From NCBI GenBank assembly GCA_033032175.1, contig CM065321.1:6346501-6410500 (forward strand): 64,000 nt of DNA, read 5' to 3'. Shown here piece after piece: positions 23,646-35,504 of this stretch; position 1 is the stretch's first letter, and each line of letters starts with the position of its first letter. The stretch comes from Saturnia japonica. Lineage: Eukaryota > Arthropoda > Insecta > Lepidoptera > Saturniidae. The notes below the pieces were generated by a model. The model did no database searches and was not told the DNA's origin. It saw nothing but the letters and a program-made list of their open reading frames with translations. The translations under genes and the position numbers were made by a program.

Positions 23646-25144
23646 TATTTTGGTGTTCATGAACTGTAACATGATATTAATATTAATATTACTGTAGTTT
23701 AATGGAGAACAATTGTAAAAAGTTATAATATATGAAACTCTAATTACCTTTACTTCAATTAATTTTTTACTCTTTTGAATATAGCATTTAGTACGCTTTT
23801 TAAAAGATTTTCCAATTTGAAATTTATGGGCCTTTTTTTATACTTATTTAAAAGTTAGACTAATTCGTAAACATGCTAACTCCAAACGTATGTCGTAATA
23901 ATAATCCTAATAATTCCTAATCCTAATTAATGACTTTGATACGATTACGGTATTATAAATTACAATCTCAAAGGGAAGTTGCATAAGTACTCAAACTAAA
24001 AGAGTACAACTTAACGATATTTCATTAATATTACATTGTAAATTTAACGTTTTAATCAATCTTTTTCTATATTACGAATCTTAAGGTTCCTTAAAGTAAA
24101 TTTCAAATATAAAGAATACTTTTATTTTATAGTCAGGTCATAAATCACAGTATTCAGGGAAATAACACGGAGCTCCGTGTCACAGATAAGACGGACTCGC
24201 CGTAAAAACGAATGCGTGGTTGGGTTTGTTATTTTTGTAAAACGAATGCACCATTCAGTTGTTAGCCGAGAAGAGATGAGAAATAAATCAGAGATGAGTG
24301 TTGTAAATATTATTTATGGTCTTTATTTGCTTCGCAGGAAAAATATTGTGTGTTTTTACTTCCTCGGTCGCAGATCGCAGCTTTGGTATTATATTTTTTT
24401 CCAGGTTACGATAAAAACCTCAATCTTGAACTTATGCTTTTGGTATAATGAATGTGATCACTATAGACCTACTGCCGAATTAAGTAAAGTACTACAGAAA
24501 CCAAGTCACCTTTTTAAAATTCAGTTTTTATCTATTTGTACAAAGGAAAGCTAGTAAATTTTTTTCTTCTCAATATCAACTATTTATTAAATCAAGAAAA
24601 AAATTATTATTACATAAAGAGATTAATTAATAAAACATATAATTAAAGTCAGAAATAGCCTTTTACATTCAATATAATTATGTTCTATTAAAACTCATTT
24701 ATACTTTTAAATATTAACGTATGTAAGCATTATCCCCTTAAATATAAATACAAAGTTTTATACACAATAACTCTGTAGATCTGTAACTTCTCGGCCAATA
24801 TCGCTACACATACTAAAATACTGTAGAGCACTTGTCGCTTGAAGGGCAGATCTATTGAATGAACTACTTAAAAAGAAGATATTATTTCTTATTTTTGATT
24901 CTTAGAGAAGAAATATGTTAAAGCTGATTTATAAGAATCCCCTTTCACTTCGACGCACGTAATATCATAGCCATTTGTGAAACCAGCTCTCATTGAACTG
25001 TACTCTTATCTGAGACCAGTTATTCGTAGAGTTCTACTCCTGGAGACTAATATAGAGATCCATGTGTTTCAGTGAATGTTGCCAACCACACCCTCCAGAT
25101 AATAACTAAGCAGATATGATAGATATCAAGAGATGGTGTTTTTT
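23646..25144. other. AT-rich DNA, nothing recognised
   Basis: A 125-codon plus-strand frame (24177-24554) has no known motif and low-complexity composition; considered chance. Confidence 0.5.
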
Positions 25145-25345
25145 TTAATAATGCACAGCAGAGTGACGGCACTGCATCTGATGATACCTGGCACCTACAG
25201 TGTAATCAATAACATCGGAAACTACCAAGGGATCTACAATCCATCGCGAGTCGACACTGTGATGCCGGCCTGCTTACATGTCTCTCACGTTATGTTCTGG
25301 CTGGGAGACTGTTTCACAGCTTCACAGTACGGCAAAGATATGACG
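25145..25345 (+). repeat. Dispersed repeat, family D, copy 2
   Basis: Contains 'GACGGCACTGCATCTGATGA', 'ACTACCAAGGGATCTACAAT' and 'GTGATGCCGGCCTGC', in the same order as the copies at 10850, 53340 and 59049. Confidence 0.6.
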
Positions 25346-25577
25346 TAGAAAACATTTTGGTGATTTCGCAGTCACACCTTGAACTAGGTTTATCATCTTT
25401 AAATTGATGTATTAATATTAAAAAATTAAAATCCGATTACAGTTGTATACACGTATTTTTTCTTTTTCGGATACTTTAACCTTATCAGCCCTAAGAGAAT
25501 CAAAAATTTCAGCGCTAAAATCACTCTGGTTTGAGTGGGAAAATCGTTAATATAAGAACTCATGAGTCAAGGAAGCG

Positions 25578-25830
25578 ATTATGGCTTAGGGGTAGCGTAT
25601 ATGGACACCATGTCGATCGACGTGAGTTTGAACCCTTGCAATGAGTTTGCGCTTTTCGTAAAGTAAAACATCGCGGTATCGTATTGAAGTCATAGCATGG
25701 TGGTAGGTCGTTTTCTATTACCTTGAATTTGAAAATTTATCCTCAAACACTTATAGATGTGTTCCAGCAACTGTACAAGAGAGCCAGTCCTCCTACTAGA
25801 AATAGCGTCATTGGCGTAGCTAGCGAATTT
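25578..25830 (+). mobile_element. tRNA-derived SINE, family B, copy 1 (best preserved head)
   Basis: It begins with an A-box-like 'TGGCTTAGGGGTAGCG', followed by 'ACCATGTCGATCGACGTG' and a B box 'GAGTTTGAACCC'. The body holds 'AAACATCGCGGTATCG', 'ATAGCATGGTGGTAGG' and 'TGTGTTCCAGCAACTG', 'GAGAGCCAGTC'. Copies at 40434, 43774 and 48985 share these phrases in order, all on the plus strand. This is a polymerase III-transcribed retroposon with no coding capacity. Confidence 0.7.
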
Positions 25831-26996
25831 TTAGCAAAAATCACCCACTGAAAGTTTTTAATTTTGGTAATCTATTTAGATAACATTAAATTTTTGACAT
25901 GGACAAAAAAGTGCATGGCATGCACGATACGATATCCTAATTTCTTTTTCTTGTTCTGAAAAGAATAAATATAAATAATATTCCTTTAATACTGTCGATT
26001 TTTCTAAGGTGGGTCAGGTCATAAGTATTGAATTGACAGGCATATTGACTACCCAATAAGTATTTTTTTATTTCTTAAGAAACTTTGATACAATGAATAC
26101 ATAAGGAGGTAATTTTGTTTCGAGCTGCAAAATCGATAATAATAAAGTACTCGATCCACAATTCTGAGTTATAGGAAAAACACAATTCATATCGTACGTG
26201 ATATGAAAGATACAACTTCGTATAGCATAATAACAATCCCGCTTATTCAACTGTGAACCTATTTCGGTTATGCATACATAACATATACATGTAAAACATC
26301 TGAGGATTCATATTGGAACTGCATAGCTACTTTCTTTTCAAGGAATTTTTATATTTGTTCCGCAAAAATATTGACTGTTTTTTATGAGAAGATTTTATAC
26401 ATGTACTAAAATTTTTCCTTAGTCTAATAACATTTAACAAGATAGAAAATAAAGCATTTGACAAATAAAGTAAATAAGTAAATTCAACTGTGTTAATGGC
26501 ATCACAATTGAAGTTTTCAGTATAAAAAAAATACGATTCGAATGATATCGACATCGCAGAAAACAATTTTATTACTTGTCCAAAATCATACGTCAATATT
26601 TGAGCGCAATCACACTTGATCTTATGGACAATGATCTCAAAGATCGGTGTTTACCATCAAGGAGCGTATGAAGTGACAAACGGTAACCAAATATAAAATC
26701 CATATAAAAGTTCTATTTTCAACACAAAATTCAGCCCGCGCTCCGAAATCTCGTTTGCAAATAACGGACGTTCGCGTTCAATTTGCTAAATAAAATGTAC
26801 GTAACTTTATTACTAGTGTGGACGTTGAATGATTTATTGGCAGACGGTAGTGACCTGTCGAAACACGTTACACTTTGAGCTTCGTGTCTATAGCGCAGCG
26901 AGCTTTCAGAGTTTACAGTGAATTCTTTATTAAACCATATCCTTCTGCGAAATTAGATTAATCGGGTGGCTGTATATTACAATAGACTAGCTAGAC
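25831..26996. other. Nothing recognised
   Basis: AT-rich sequence. Small frames at 26068-26250 and 26327-26596 (minus) have no recognisable motif. Confidence 0.5.
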
Positions 26997-27175
26997 CACG
27001 GTTTCACCCGAGCAAAATTTATTCGATCAAGTCTCTACACCATTGCATTTATAGCCTATTTATTAAGGTAGGTTCACGCTACTACACTACCTCTCTAAGA
27101 ATCGTAGAAGCAACCAGGAACAAGCTCCACGGGTGTTAGCCGAATAAATTCAATACAACTATACCATGTTCATCA
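26997..27175. mobile_element. Helitron family H1 remnant with ends in opposed orientation
   Basis: CTAG at 26997-27000 followed by 'ACCACGGTTTCACCCGAGC' is a minus-strand Helitron 3' end. From about 27040 the sequence 'TAGCCTATTTATTAAGG' to 'GTTAGCCGAATAAATTCAAT' is the same family in plus orientation. The two pieces face each other, so this is either two insertions or a rearranged copy. Confidence 0.55.
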
Positions 27176-27961
27176 TAACGTAAATTGTTACGTCGTGCAA
27201 ATTATGATATATCCACAGATTTGAGAAAAAGGCAGATGGAGCCGGTCAGAATACGAAAATGTCCCTTATTAGTATTCTATTGTGTCAATTTTGAAAAGAT
27301 ATGTCATGCAATGTCAGCACCGCTTGTGCTTTATAGTATTATTTTAAAATTGTGCCGTCTTTTGTGCTATTACTTTGTAAAAATTCTTAGCAAGAACAAA
27401 AAAAGGTAGACTGAGTATCGTATCATAGCTTGTTATTTTGCTTAAGATCACAAAACTACAATAATGTTGCTAGATTACAATGAAATATTTTCCTGGAAGA
27501 TATAGTGTAGCGTGACTTACTTATGTTACTTAAAACTATAGTAGACTTAAATAATAAAACCAAGGTATCGAAATTTATCGTATTAATCGATAATCGAAAA
27601 TTAATCGAATTGATCGAACGCTATTTTACTGCCTGAAATTAATAATTTGTGTTTTGCGTCAGGCATGAAATAATAAAAGTGTTCCAGATTGCGATCTCAA
27701 TTGTTATTAAGGTATATTTTTATTCTTTCATTTCCACAGCTTACACGCCCTTCGATTGATTTTCAACTCAAATCAACTTGCATTTCATGTTATGTTACAT
27801 CTCCTAAATAAACATTTAACATGTGTCATGCAAACCTTCTTAGGATGAACGAAGTATTAATTACTTACATTATTGAGATAAATCACATACAATATACCAG
27901 AACGATTTGTTGTAAATGTTTTGTATTAATGATTATATTATCACAAGTGTTTTATAAAATA
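27176..27961. other. AT-rich DNA, nothing recognised
   Basis: No motif, RNA or repeat recognised. Frames at 27185-27409 and 27821-28084 are unsupported; the second runs into the Helitron at 27962. Confidence 0.5.
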
Positions 27962-28464
27962 CTAGCTGTGCCCGCGGCTGCACTTGCGTGGACTACAGAA
28001 TGGGGTCGGTCGGGCACACGCGCGCATCGTTCTACCCTCGCTTCCGGTTATTTTAAAGATAAATATGCTTATCGTGGGAATTAAGAATCATCTTAAAATA
28101 TAGGCATAAGCCCTCGCCGACTTTTTTGTAGGCTTTTTTAAATATCTGCAATTATGTAGTACATTAATTTGATATAGGTATCTCTTATGATTCAGCGTAA
28201 GCGATGTAAGCGCTCGAATTGATTCTCCATGACCGACCAGTTCTTTTTTATCTGCGCGGGCCCTAATTTGTTATTCTAAAATAATAGTAGCCTTAGTTAC
28301 TTCTTATAACATCTATCAGTGAAAGTCTCGCCAAAATCGGTCCGACAGAAATAAAAAAAAGGTTTTTGTTAAAGGTACCGTATATACTATCATAAGCATT
28401 TAGTAATTTTGACTGTTATTTTGACATTACAAACAGGCACTCCCATTTTATTTATTTGCATAGA
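27962..28464 (-). mobile_element. Non-autonomous Helitron, family H3, copy 1
   Basis: On the minus strand it starts TCTATGCAAATAAATAAAAT after A and ends with the hairpin 'ACGCAAGTGCAGCCGCGGGC' and ACAGCTAG before T. Inside it has 'TCGGACCGATTTTGGCGAGA'-like sequence and 'AAGCCTACAAAAAAGTCGG'. It aligns with 29539-30037 and 45121-45644 (both plus). About 0.5 kb, non-coding. Confidence 0.85.
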
Positions 28465-28820
28465 TTGTGTGAAATAAGAAAAATATTGTTTTTTCCGTTT
28501 GCAGTAGAAAAGTCGCATTTCATCGCAGTTTCCACGCTCACTTCAGGATACATTTTTCATCTATTCTCTCTAAAGGCGAAACTCTGCACTTGTATTGCAA
28601 AAATAACAAACGTCCCTGACGTCGACGCATGACGTACATAAATCCATTGTATTAGAAACCAAATATTCGTGTAAATTCTTTTTAGAACATGAAAGCTAGT
28701 TTTATATTTGGCGATATAACAAAAATTACTAAAAATACCAGAGCTCTTTACAAAACAAAAATTTCTTAGCTGGTGCGTTAAATTATTAATTTAAAAAAAC
28801 GTCATTAATATTAATAAATT

Positions 28821-29030
28821 GTAGTTCTGTCTGTACATGTAATTTTTCAAATCTACTGGTAGACATTATAAAAGACACTGATCACGAATATGAGTTTTAA
28901 AAAAAACTGTCTGTTTGTATGTTCAGATTTGACTCAAAATTGGCTTGACCGATTTTTATGAAATTTTGCAACAGCAAGCCATGTCATTCCTCAAATGATA
29001 GGCTGTAAGAATTTACAATAATAATTAATG
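28821..29030 (+). repeat. Dispersed repeat with 'GTAGTTCTGTCTGTACATG' start, copy 1
   Basis: Starts 'GTAGTTCTGTCTGTACATG' and runs through 'GACACTGATCACGAATATGA', 'GTCTGTTTGTATGTTC' and 'TTGACCGATTTTTATGAAAT'. The copy at 36065-36215 has the same start, and the array at 7434-8135 is a minus-strand relative. Probably another Helitron-type family; no 3' end was found. Confidence 0.65.
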
Positions 29031-29207
29031 CATTACAAACTTGAATGGAGCTACGTTAGTCATAAACCAAAACTTGTCATAAACCAAAACTTGTCACAAA
29101 TAATAGATTTTATTTTGTTTATTTGTGTTAAATCAACGTCTAAATATATTTTTTGATAAATCGATATAGTCATCAGGAAATTTAGAAATGGCTTCTTATT
29201 ATTTAAC

Positions 29208-29340
29208 CGTCTTCAAGAAATGGCGGAGTTTACTCAATTCGGATGCATATATTTTTTTTTGAATGTTCAGCCACAACTTCTTTGTTTATAAACCTATTTT
29301 GATGACTTTTTTTTTATTGAGCGATTTATGATAAACAAAA
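29208..29340 (+). repeat. Dispersed repeat, family F, copy 3
   Basis: 'TTAACCGTCTTCAAG', 'CTCAATTCGGATGCATATAT' and 'GAATGTTCAGCCACAACTTC' match the start of family F. Confidence 0.65.
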
Positions 29341-29538
29341 ATTCACTTTTTAAAACTTTCAAACAGTATAGCATAGATATTATTTAATATTTTGCTGGAT
29401 TCTTTTGTGCTTTTATAGCTCATCGCTGGGATAAAAATATGTTAAAAACAAAATCTACGTCTTCATCAAACACAACAATTCAGTACATAAATTATTAGGT
29501 GATATTGTGGTGAATGATTCGTAAAGATAACAAGACTG

Positions 29539-30037
29539 TCTGTACAATTAATAAAATTGAAGTGGCTGTTTGTAATGTCAAAATAACAAATTTTTACTAA
29601 ATACATATGAAAGTATATACGATACCTAAAACAAAAAGTCCATTTTTTTTATCTTTGTCTGTCTGTCTGTCTGTTTGTTCTGGGTAATCTCCGAAACCGT
29701 TAGATCGATTTTGACGGGACTTTCACTGATAGATAGCTGATGATATAGGGAGTAGCTTAGGCTACTTTTAATTTAGAAAAATTATTTAGGATTAAATTAA
29801 AAAAAACTGGTCATGGTGAATCAATTCAGACAATTAAATAGCATATTTTGAGTAAACCATAAGAGATATCGCAAATTAATGTACTAAACAATTGTAGATA
29901 TTAAAAAGACCTACAAAAAAGTTTGGGAGAATATAGGTCTATCTTCTAAGGAAAACCCACAATAAGCATTTTTGTCTTTAAAATAGCCGGGAGTGGGGGT
30001 GCAAGATTCACGTGAGCGAAGTCTTGGACACAGCTAG
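29539..30037 (+). mobile_element. Non-autonomous Helitron, family H3, copy 2
   Basis: Begins at TCTGTACAATTAATAAAATT and ends with 'CACGTGAGCGAAGTCTTGG' and ACACAGCTAG directly before T. It contains a (GTCT) run at 29658-29677, 'GATTTTGACGGGACTTTCAC', 'GGAGTAGCTTAGGCTACTTT' and 'AAAAGACCTACAAAAAAG'. The base before the 5' TC is G rather than the usual A. It is non-coding. Confidence 0.85.
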
Positions 30038-30061
30038 TTTTTAATAAAAAGCAATGCAACT

Positions 30062-30275
30062 TCAATAATTTTGAAAATTTCTATTGTGTAACTTCCAAGT
30101 TGAAGGTCCATTGTCTATTAAATTAAAATGAGACAAACTTTGAGGGTAACCCCTATGCAAAAAAAAAACCATGCAAATCGGTTTATAATCAAAGAAGTTA
30201 TGGTTGAACATCCATAAGAAAATGTACATTCGAATTGAGTAACATCTGTCTTTTTTTTTAATCAGTTCAAAAATT
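30062..30275 (-). repeat. Dispersed repeat, family F, copy 4 (minus)
   Basis: The reverse complement contains 'TACTCAATTCGAATGTACAT', 'TGGATGTTCAACCATAACTT' and 'ACCGATTTGCATGG'-type sequence, aligning with the start of the other copies. It lies directly beside the Helitron at 29539-30037. Confidence 0.65.
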
Positions 30276-32395
30276 AGGAAGGAGTATAGAGTATCCATGT
30301 AATACGTAAATGTAATAAAAATAAATTATTGATACAATTTATCACTAATAAATTCTACGTGTCCGAAACAATAAAGGAATTCTTATACATTTTACATTTG
30401 ACAATATTGTCTGGACCAGCCATTCAGAGTATCTCTTCGTTCATTTGCTAATATGACTCCACAAAAGGAATAAAACGATCTAAGAATTTCAATTTAAAGT
30501 TTATATCTTACTTTGAAAGACATCTGAAAATGTAATCAAAGAACACGACCTCGATTTTGTTTAACATCAAGCCCGAGACAGAGATCTCAGCGGAATGACA
30601 TCAGACATTAAAACACCCCATACTAAAACTATACAAATAACCTTCCAGTATTACCATGGGTCAAACTTCGCAATCGAGTCACGTTTGTGGCCTTAGAAGG
30701 AGCTTTGAAAGTCACGAATCCTGCATTCATTTAATTAAAACATAAGCGCAAACCTGCAGAACTAGGCAAATAGCTTAGCTTATGCAATAGAGACGTATTT
30801 TCAGTAAAGCTGTGGCACTATCTAAATGAAAATGTTTATTCGCACTCAGTGAAGTATGCTGATAATTTCACAGATTTTTCCTTTAAAAGGTTCATGGGAA
30901 ATCTTATGGGTTTTAAATATTTTCGTGTGTCAGGCAGACATTTCACTTTAATTTTGATAATTTAGTAAACACATTTTTTAGGAAAATTATGAAGTATTAA
31001 ATTTAAAAATTCGTTTGTTCGTCGTTTAGAGATTCTATAACTTATAAACAACTAGAACAATTGTTGGTGGAATGTGTTAGGAATAAAATAAGCAGAAGTC
31101 GGTTAATTTTAAGTTTAGGGTTGTGTGTTCTTTAGATGTTGGTATGTTCAATGGTATACTCGCGGAACCGAGTTCCGATTCGGCTGGATATATGCTGTGG
31201 AACTTTATTGTTAATAGTTATAATATAAGGAATAAAATATCATAGTATTTTTTTATTTAGTTAATAATTTAGTATAATTTTATTTTCTGTAGAAATTGTG
31301 TTATTTTTTGTAGAATTTGGGTATGCTCCGACGCGGCTGGTATACACCAGCTGTAAAAGTCCCTCAACTAAAGAGAAAGAAAAAGTAGATTAGACCGATT
31401 GAGTTCATGCTTACATAATATATTAGATCATGTTTATATATTACGATCCGATAGGTGGCACTGTGGTCGAGCCCTTAACCATCGGAAAGGTCAGAACAAC
31501 GTCTGCTGAGTCAGCTAGTATTTTATAAAATAAGTACTTATTATTTGTTATGAAAACAGCAGTAAAGTTTCAATCATTATATTTTTTATCTACTAATCAT
31601 CTTCAAAAAAATTAATTACTGTAATCATATTTACATATCTTATCATATATTCGAAAGCTTTTTTTCATATTAGATCATAGGTTACCTAACGAGTAAAATA
31701 AGAATAATATTATACATAGGGAAATGACAAAATTTATAGAACCATTGAAGATGCCTATTTGAAAGAGGAGTTTATGTTAATGTTGTGACTTTAACACGAA
31801 CTAAATTTATTATTACTATATAATTAAACAACCGAAAGAATATATAAAAATACATTATTTTATTTGCACAAAGACCTCAATAATAATAACTCCATTTGTG
31901 AAACAAAGCCAAACACTATTAAAACCATTTTTAATTAAATGGTACCTACCTAAAACCCGCGATTTCATTTTCACGGATTTGCGTAAAAACTAGTACACAA
32001 AACGAAACAACGAGCACAGTTGGTATTGTTGAAATTTTTTCAGTGTTTAAAGACAAAATACATTCATCTCGCTTACTAAAGTCGACATTTGCAGTATTTC
32101 AGCAGCTGGATATACGAAAGGGGTAAATTGTACGGATATCAAAGCAACGCTGCATCGGGGGCCGTGGGGAGTAGACAAAGGGCGATATTATTGCTTTCGG
32201 TGTGATCCATTGTATCTGCAGCGAGTGATAAATACAGTAATATCGACCGACACATGACGCATATTAATAATTCAGCTTGTGTTTAATGATTTATTCGCTG
32301 TAGTTTGGTAAACGACACACCGGACACGCTGAGAAGGAAAACGCCACACAAAATGATTAAATAATGCAATAATTAAATGGAAGAACCAAAGTAAA
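30276..32395. other. Mostly AT-rich, nothing firmly recognised
   Basis: Slightly GC-richer islands lie at 30545-30720, 31140-31200, 31320-31370 and 32080-32250. A 29-codon ATG frame at 30656-30745 has a good start context (ACCATGG) but no other support. Confidence 0.45.
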
Positions 32396-32603
32396 AAATG
32401 ATCGCCTGTATCCCCGAAGAGTTCGATGGGTATGTTTTTAGGTCCCATGTAATAAGGGGCGAGCCTCTTGCCATTAATCGGGCACAAAGTGAAACTTCGA
32501 CCTGCTACTGAGAATTTCATAGAAATTCCCAATAATAATTTGCACGACCTGGGAACCTCGAACATAGCAGTCGCGCTTACGATCACTAGGTCAGTGAGGC
32601 AGT
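32396..32603 (-). mobile_element. tRNA-derived SINE, family A, copy 2
   Basis: On the minus strand the head at about 32535-32603 reads 'CACTGACCTAGTGATCG' (A-box region) and 'CGAGGTTCCCAGGTCG' (B-box region, mutated). The body has 'CCGATTAATGGCAAGAGGCT' and 'TTACATGGGACCTAAAAACA' as in the copy at 10965-11228. The tail ends 'CTTCGGGGATACAGGCGA'. It abuts the Helitron remnant at 32605. Confidence 0.75.
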
Positions 32604-32604
32604 A

Positions 32605-32890
32605 TCACCCGTATTAAATTTATTCAACCAATTCTCTCCGCGCCGATGCCAATGGGTATGTTGCTTATCGTTGTTCCCACTTCCCGTATTTGCCTGCAGC
32701 TTGCCAGAGTGCTTGATGTGTATGGTTACTGCTTCGCTTCTTAAAGACGAAGCGTAATGCTATATAGCTTATAACCTTCTTCAATAAATAAGCTATACTA
32801 TGCAAAAATATTTTTTCAAATTATGACTGGTAGTTCCAGTGATTAGTGTGTTCAAACAAATAAAGAAATAAACAATCCTTATACATCTCC
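32605..32890 (-). mobile_element. Helitron family H1 copy, 3' end missing
   Basis: The reverse complement reads from 'ATGTATAAGGATTGTTTATT' to 'GAATAAATTTAATACGGGTG', matching 14586-14883 and 57049-57290 along most of the length. The usual terminal hairpin and CTAG are not present where the SINE copy begins, so the two are directly joined. Confidence 0.6.
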
Positions 32891-33369
32891 AAGTCGGGAT
32901 GAATAGGATATAAAAAGCAGTACTAGTTAATATAAGTTACTACTTATCGCGGCGTGGAAGCTAAATTGAATTTAAAGGATTTTCAAAACTACGACAATCT
33001 TAGAATTGGATCAGTTGTATTACACTACTCACTGTTGTATATACAACCCGCCACATTCACCCTCTCCTGCGGTAACTCAAGGCTAGCTCTGTTCCCGTGG
33101 TGTGGAGCCCTTGAGTCTAGCAGCCAATCGCGCGATACATGTAACATTGCACTTGCATTCACTAGCAACCAACATACACCATTACACTGCACCCCACACA
33201 GGTACATAGGTTCTGTAACAAACCTTTTTTTTCCTTTTGTACATATGTATAAGTTAATTAGCTCGAATTTCTACGGATAGGGAAATTGCAACTACGGCAA
33301 AAGCCCAAGCTAAGGATCGGCCACTTTGGCACTATTGAGCATATTGTCACACTTTCACGACTGAATATT

Positions 33370-33456
33370 TTAAGAGCTCTCCCCCGAGCCACAATGTAGC
33401 TGTAAAAGCCCTCTGAGGCTCCAGGGCCCCTGTGGCTAACAGTATAGTCAGGTAGA
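33370..33456 (+). repeat. Dispersed repeat, family G, copy 1
   Basis: 'AGCTGTAAAAGCCCTCTGAG', 'GCTCCAGGGCCCCTGTGGCT' and 'AACAGTATAGTCAGGTAG' recur at 45806-45892 with about four matches in five by eye. Frames on both strands across it are not believed to be genes. Confidence 0.65.
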
Positions 33457-33595
33457 AAAAAAATTTGTATGTAACAGTTATGAGTGGTCGTTGGTTCGAG
33501 CGTCGATGATTGGGGGATTTTTCATATTGTCCCATGACGCCTCTCGAATGTTTATTACCATTATTTTTCGTAAATACACTCTTTATGCAGTACAA

Positions 33596-34294
33596 ACGAC
33601 GTGACGTTAAGGACTAAATACTAATCTTATCTCTAAATAGGACACCCAAACTTTCTAGCTAAACCATTACAGACGAACCATCTTTTCTAAGAAAAAATAC
33701 TTAACCCTTACTTACGTTTAGCGTGTTTAGATTTGTATGTTTTAATTTGAATTTTAAAATTTATATAAACATTTTTGTCAAATCGAATATAATCAATAGT
33801 TAATTAATAAAATAAAATACTAAAAATTATTATTATTTATAGTTAAAATAAAGCACACTTCTGTCTGGAAAGATCTTTTATTTCTTTAATCTGATAAGTT
33901 AAAAATTAATTATACACCACCGTAAATTTAATTACAAAAGAAAAAATACAACGAACATTTGAAACGAACAAATCTATGTCATATTATATTCAATATATGA
34001 AAACTTTCCGTGGCAAATAATGTCGAGAATATTTATTTACGTTAAATAAAGGAAAGTTATACGTATGCAGTTTTATTGCTCTTCCCTAACTGGGTTGCGG
34101 GAATAATGCTAGATAGAGCCATTCAATGTAATAGCATCACTCCGAACATTCCTCAGCTCTTATTGTATAACCCTTTGAAAATTTGAGATTACATCAAGAA
34201 ATGTATATAGCAGTATTACGTTGCAACGGTTTTGCTTTAAGTTTATTATTCTTGTTATATATATACTTTTATTATATATTTATATTTTGTATAT
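33596..34294. other. AT-rich DNA, nothing recognised
   Basis: No gene, RNA or repeat match noticed. Confidence 0.5.
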
Positions 34295-34375
34295 AAATAC
34301 AAATAAATAAAATTGAAGTGTCTGTTGGTAATGTCAAAACAACAGCTTACTACTCTATCATCGTATTATTGGCAC
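34295..34375 (+). mobile_element. Helitron family H3, 5'-end fragment
   Basis: 'ACAAATAAATAAAATTGAAG', 'TGTCTGTTGGTAATGTCAAA' and 'ACAACAGCTTACTACT' match the first 80 bases of the H3 copies. The rest is absent; a family F copy follows at once. Confidence 0.65.
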
Positions 34376-34384
34376 ACGGTTTTA

Positions 34385-34585
34385 AATTTTTAACAAACTT
34401 AAAAAAAAACGGAGGTTATCAGTTCGAATGTATATTTTTCATGGATATTCAGACGTAAATTCTTTGTTTATGAATTATTTTTTATTGTTAGAAAGGATGG
34501 AACCTTGAACTTCAAAGACCATAAATCTTCTCCAATTCATTGATGTTGGTTTCATTTTTTTTGTTTAATACTGTCTTGTTGGAGA
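34385..34585 (+). repeat. Dispersed repeat, family F, copy 5
   Basis: 'CGGAGGTTATCAGTTCGAAT', 'CATGGATATTCAGACG' and 'TTGATGTTGGTTTCATTTTT' follow the family F order and end with 'ACTGTCTTGTT'. Confidence 0.65.
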
Positions 34586-35320
34586 TATTATTGTTTTATT
34601 ACACCAAAGATGTATAACTTCTTCGTATTTATTAGGTGTCCACATTTATTTAAGTTGCTTCATATGTTAAATTCCTAGTAAATACGTTATGGGTATACTA
34701 ATATGTTATTGTTGAATAATATGTTTACAATATTTAAACATAGTTTTGAACTTAAAACCGTCAGTACTTATTTAATAAAATATCTTCAGAAAATCGGATG
34801 TGATAATTTAATAGTATAAATGCTTAATAAAAACTTTTTTAAATCAGAAATTTATAAATTATTTACTTCAAATACCGATAAATTATCTAAACCTGTAGAA
34901 TTTACTTACTCTCAATGCCACGTTATCTGTATAAAACAGTTTATTTTGTTAATAAAGTTTAAAACAGTTTAGAATAACTGTTATAAAATGATTTATATTA
35001 CGAACTTAAAAATAACTGTAAACAGTTCAAAGCTTATACCTCAAAATAAGTTAACCAGAATGATATAACTCTGATGAATCCAGATTAACAAGTTTTTATT
35101 ATTCATATTAAAGCTATTTACTTCAACAAGTAGCTTTTAGTAATTTTTTATATAATGAATTCTATTAATATTCAAGAAATCAATTAATAATATTACAGTA
35201 TCTCTTGTCCCTAAGGATCGTGTGGGAATTAGTTTAGTGTCTAGACATAGTATTATGTTACTGTCTAGACATAAGTAGTAAATTACATATTGCATTTGAT
35301 TTATTTTATAGTAAATTAAG
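34586..35320. other. AT-rich DNA, nothing recognised
   Basis: No features recognised. Confidence 0.5.
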
Positions 35321-35455
35321 ATAGTCGATCTGACTGGGAAGGATATGTCGCAAGATGAAATTCTAAGACGTGTCGCTGCGTTTTCCAACTCAAGTACGAA
35401 CTCGGCAAAATATGCTCGACGAAGAAAGGAATCTACTAAAATCCACATTATGTAA
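35321..35455 (+). other. Possible protein-coding exon or coding fragment, unknown product
   Basis: A 44-codon open frame starts after an AG and ends at TAA 35453-35455. Its translation has a natural, non-repetitive composition: near the start LTGKDMSQDEILRRVAAF, then a Ser/Asn-rich stretch and a basic SAKYARRRKESTK. This differs from the lysine/asparagine/isoleucine-rich translations of the AT-rich DNA around it. No ATG precedes it in frame and the splice-acceptor context (TAAATTAAG) is weak. The minus strand is also open here for 115 codons, so strand choice rests on composition alone. It might equally be a scrap of an unrecognised transposon. No family was recognised. Confidence 0.25.
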
Positions 35456-35504
35456 TCAATAATAACAAAGAATGAAAGTTGCACTAATGATAAAAATAAT
35501 AAAC

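Noticed and set aside
24177..24554. 125-codon plus-strand frame
   Set aside because: Composition dominated by hydrophobic and basic residues from AT-rich DNA, no recognised domain, no repeat or conservation signal.
30656..30745. 29-codon small ORF with a good start context (ACCATGG)
   Set aside because: Start context alone is weak evidence; no conservation or transcript information, no motif.
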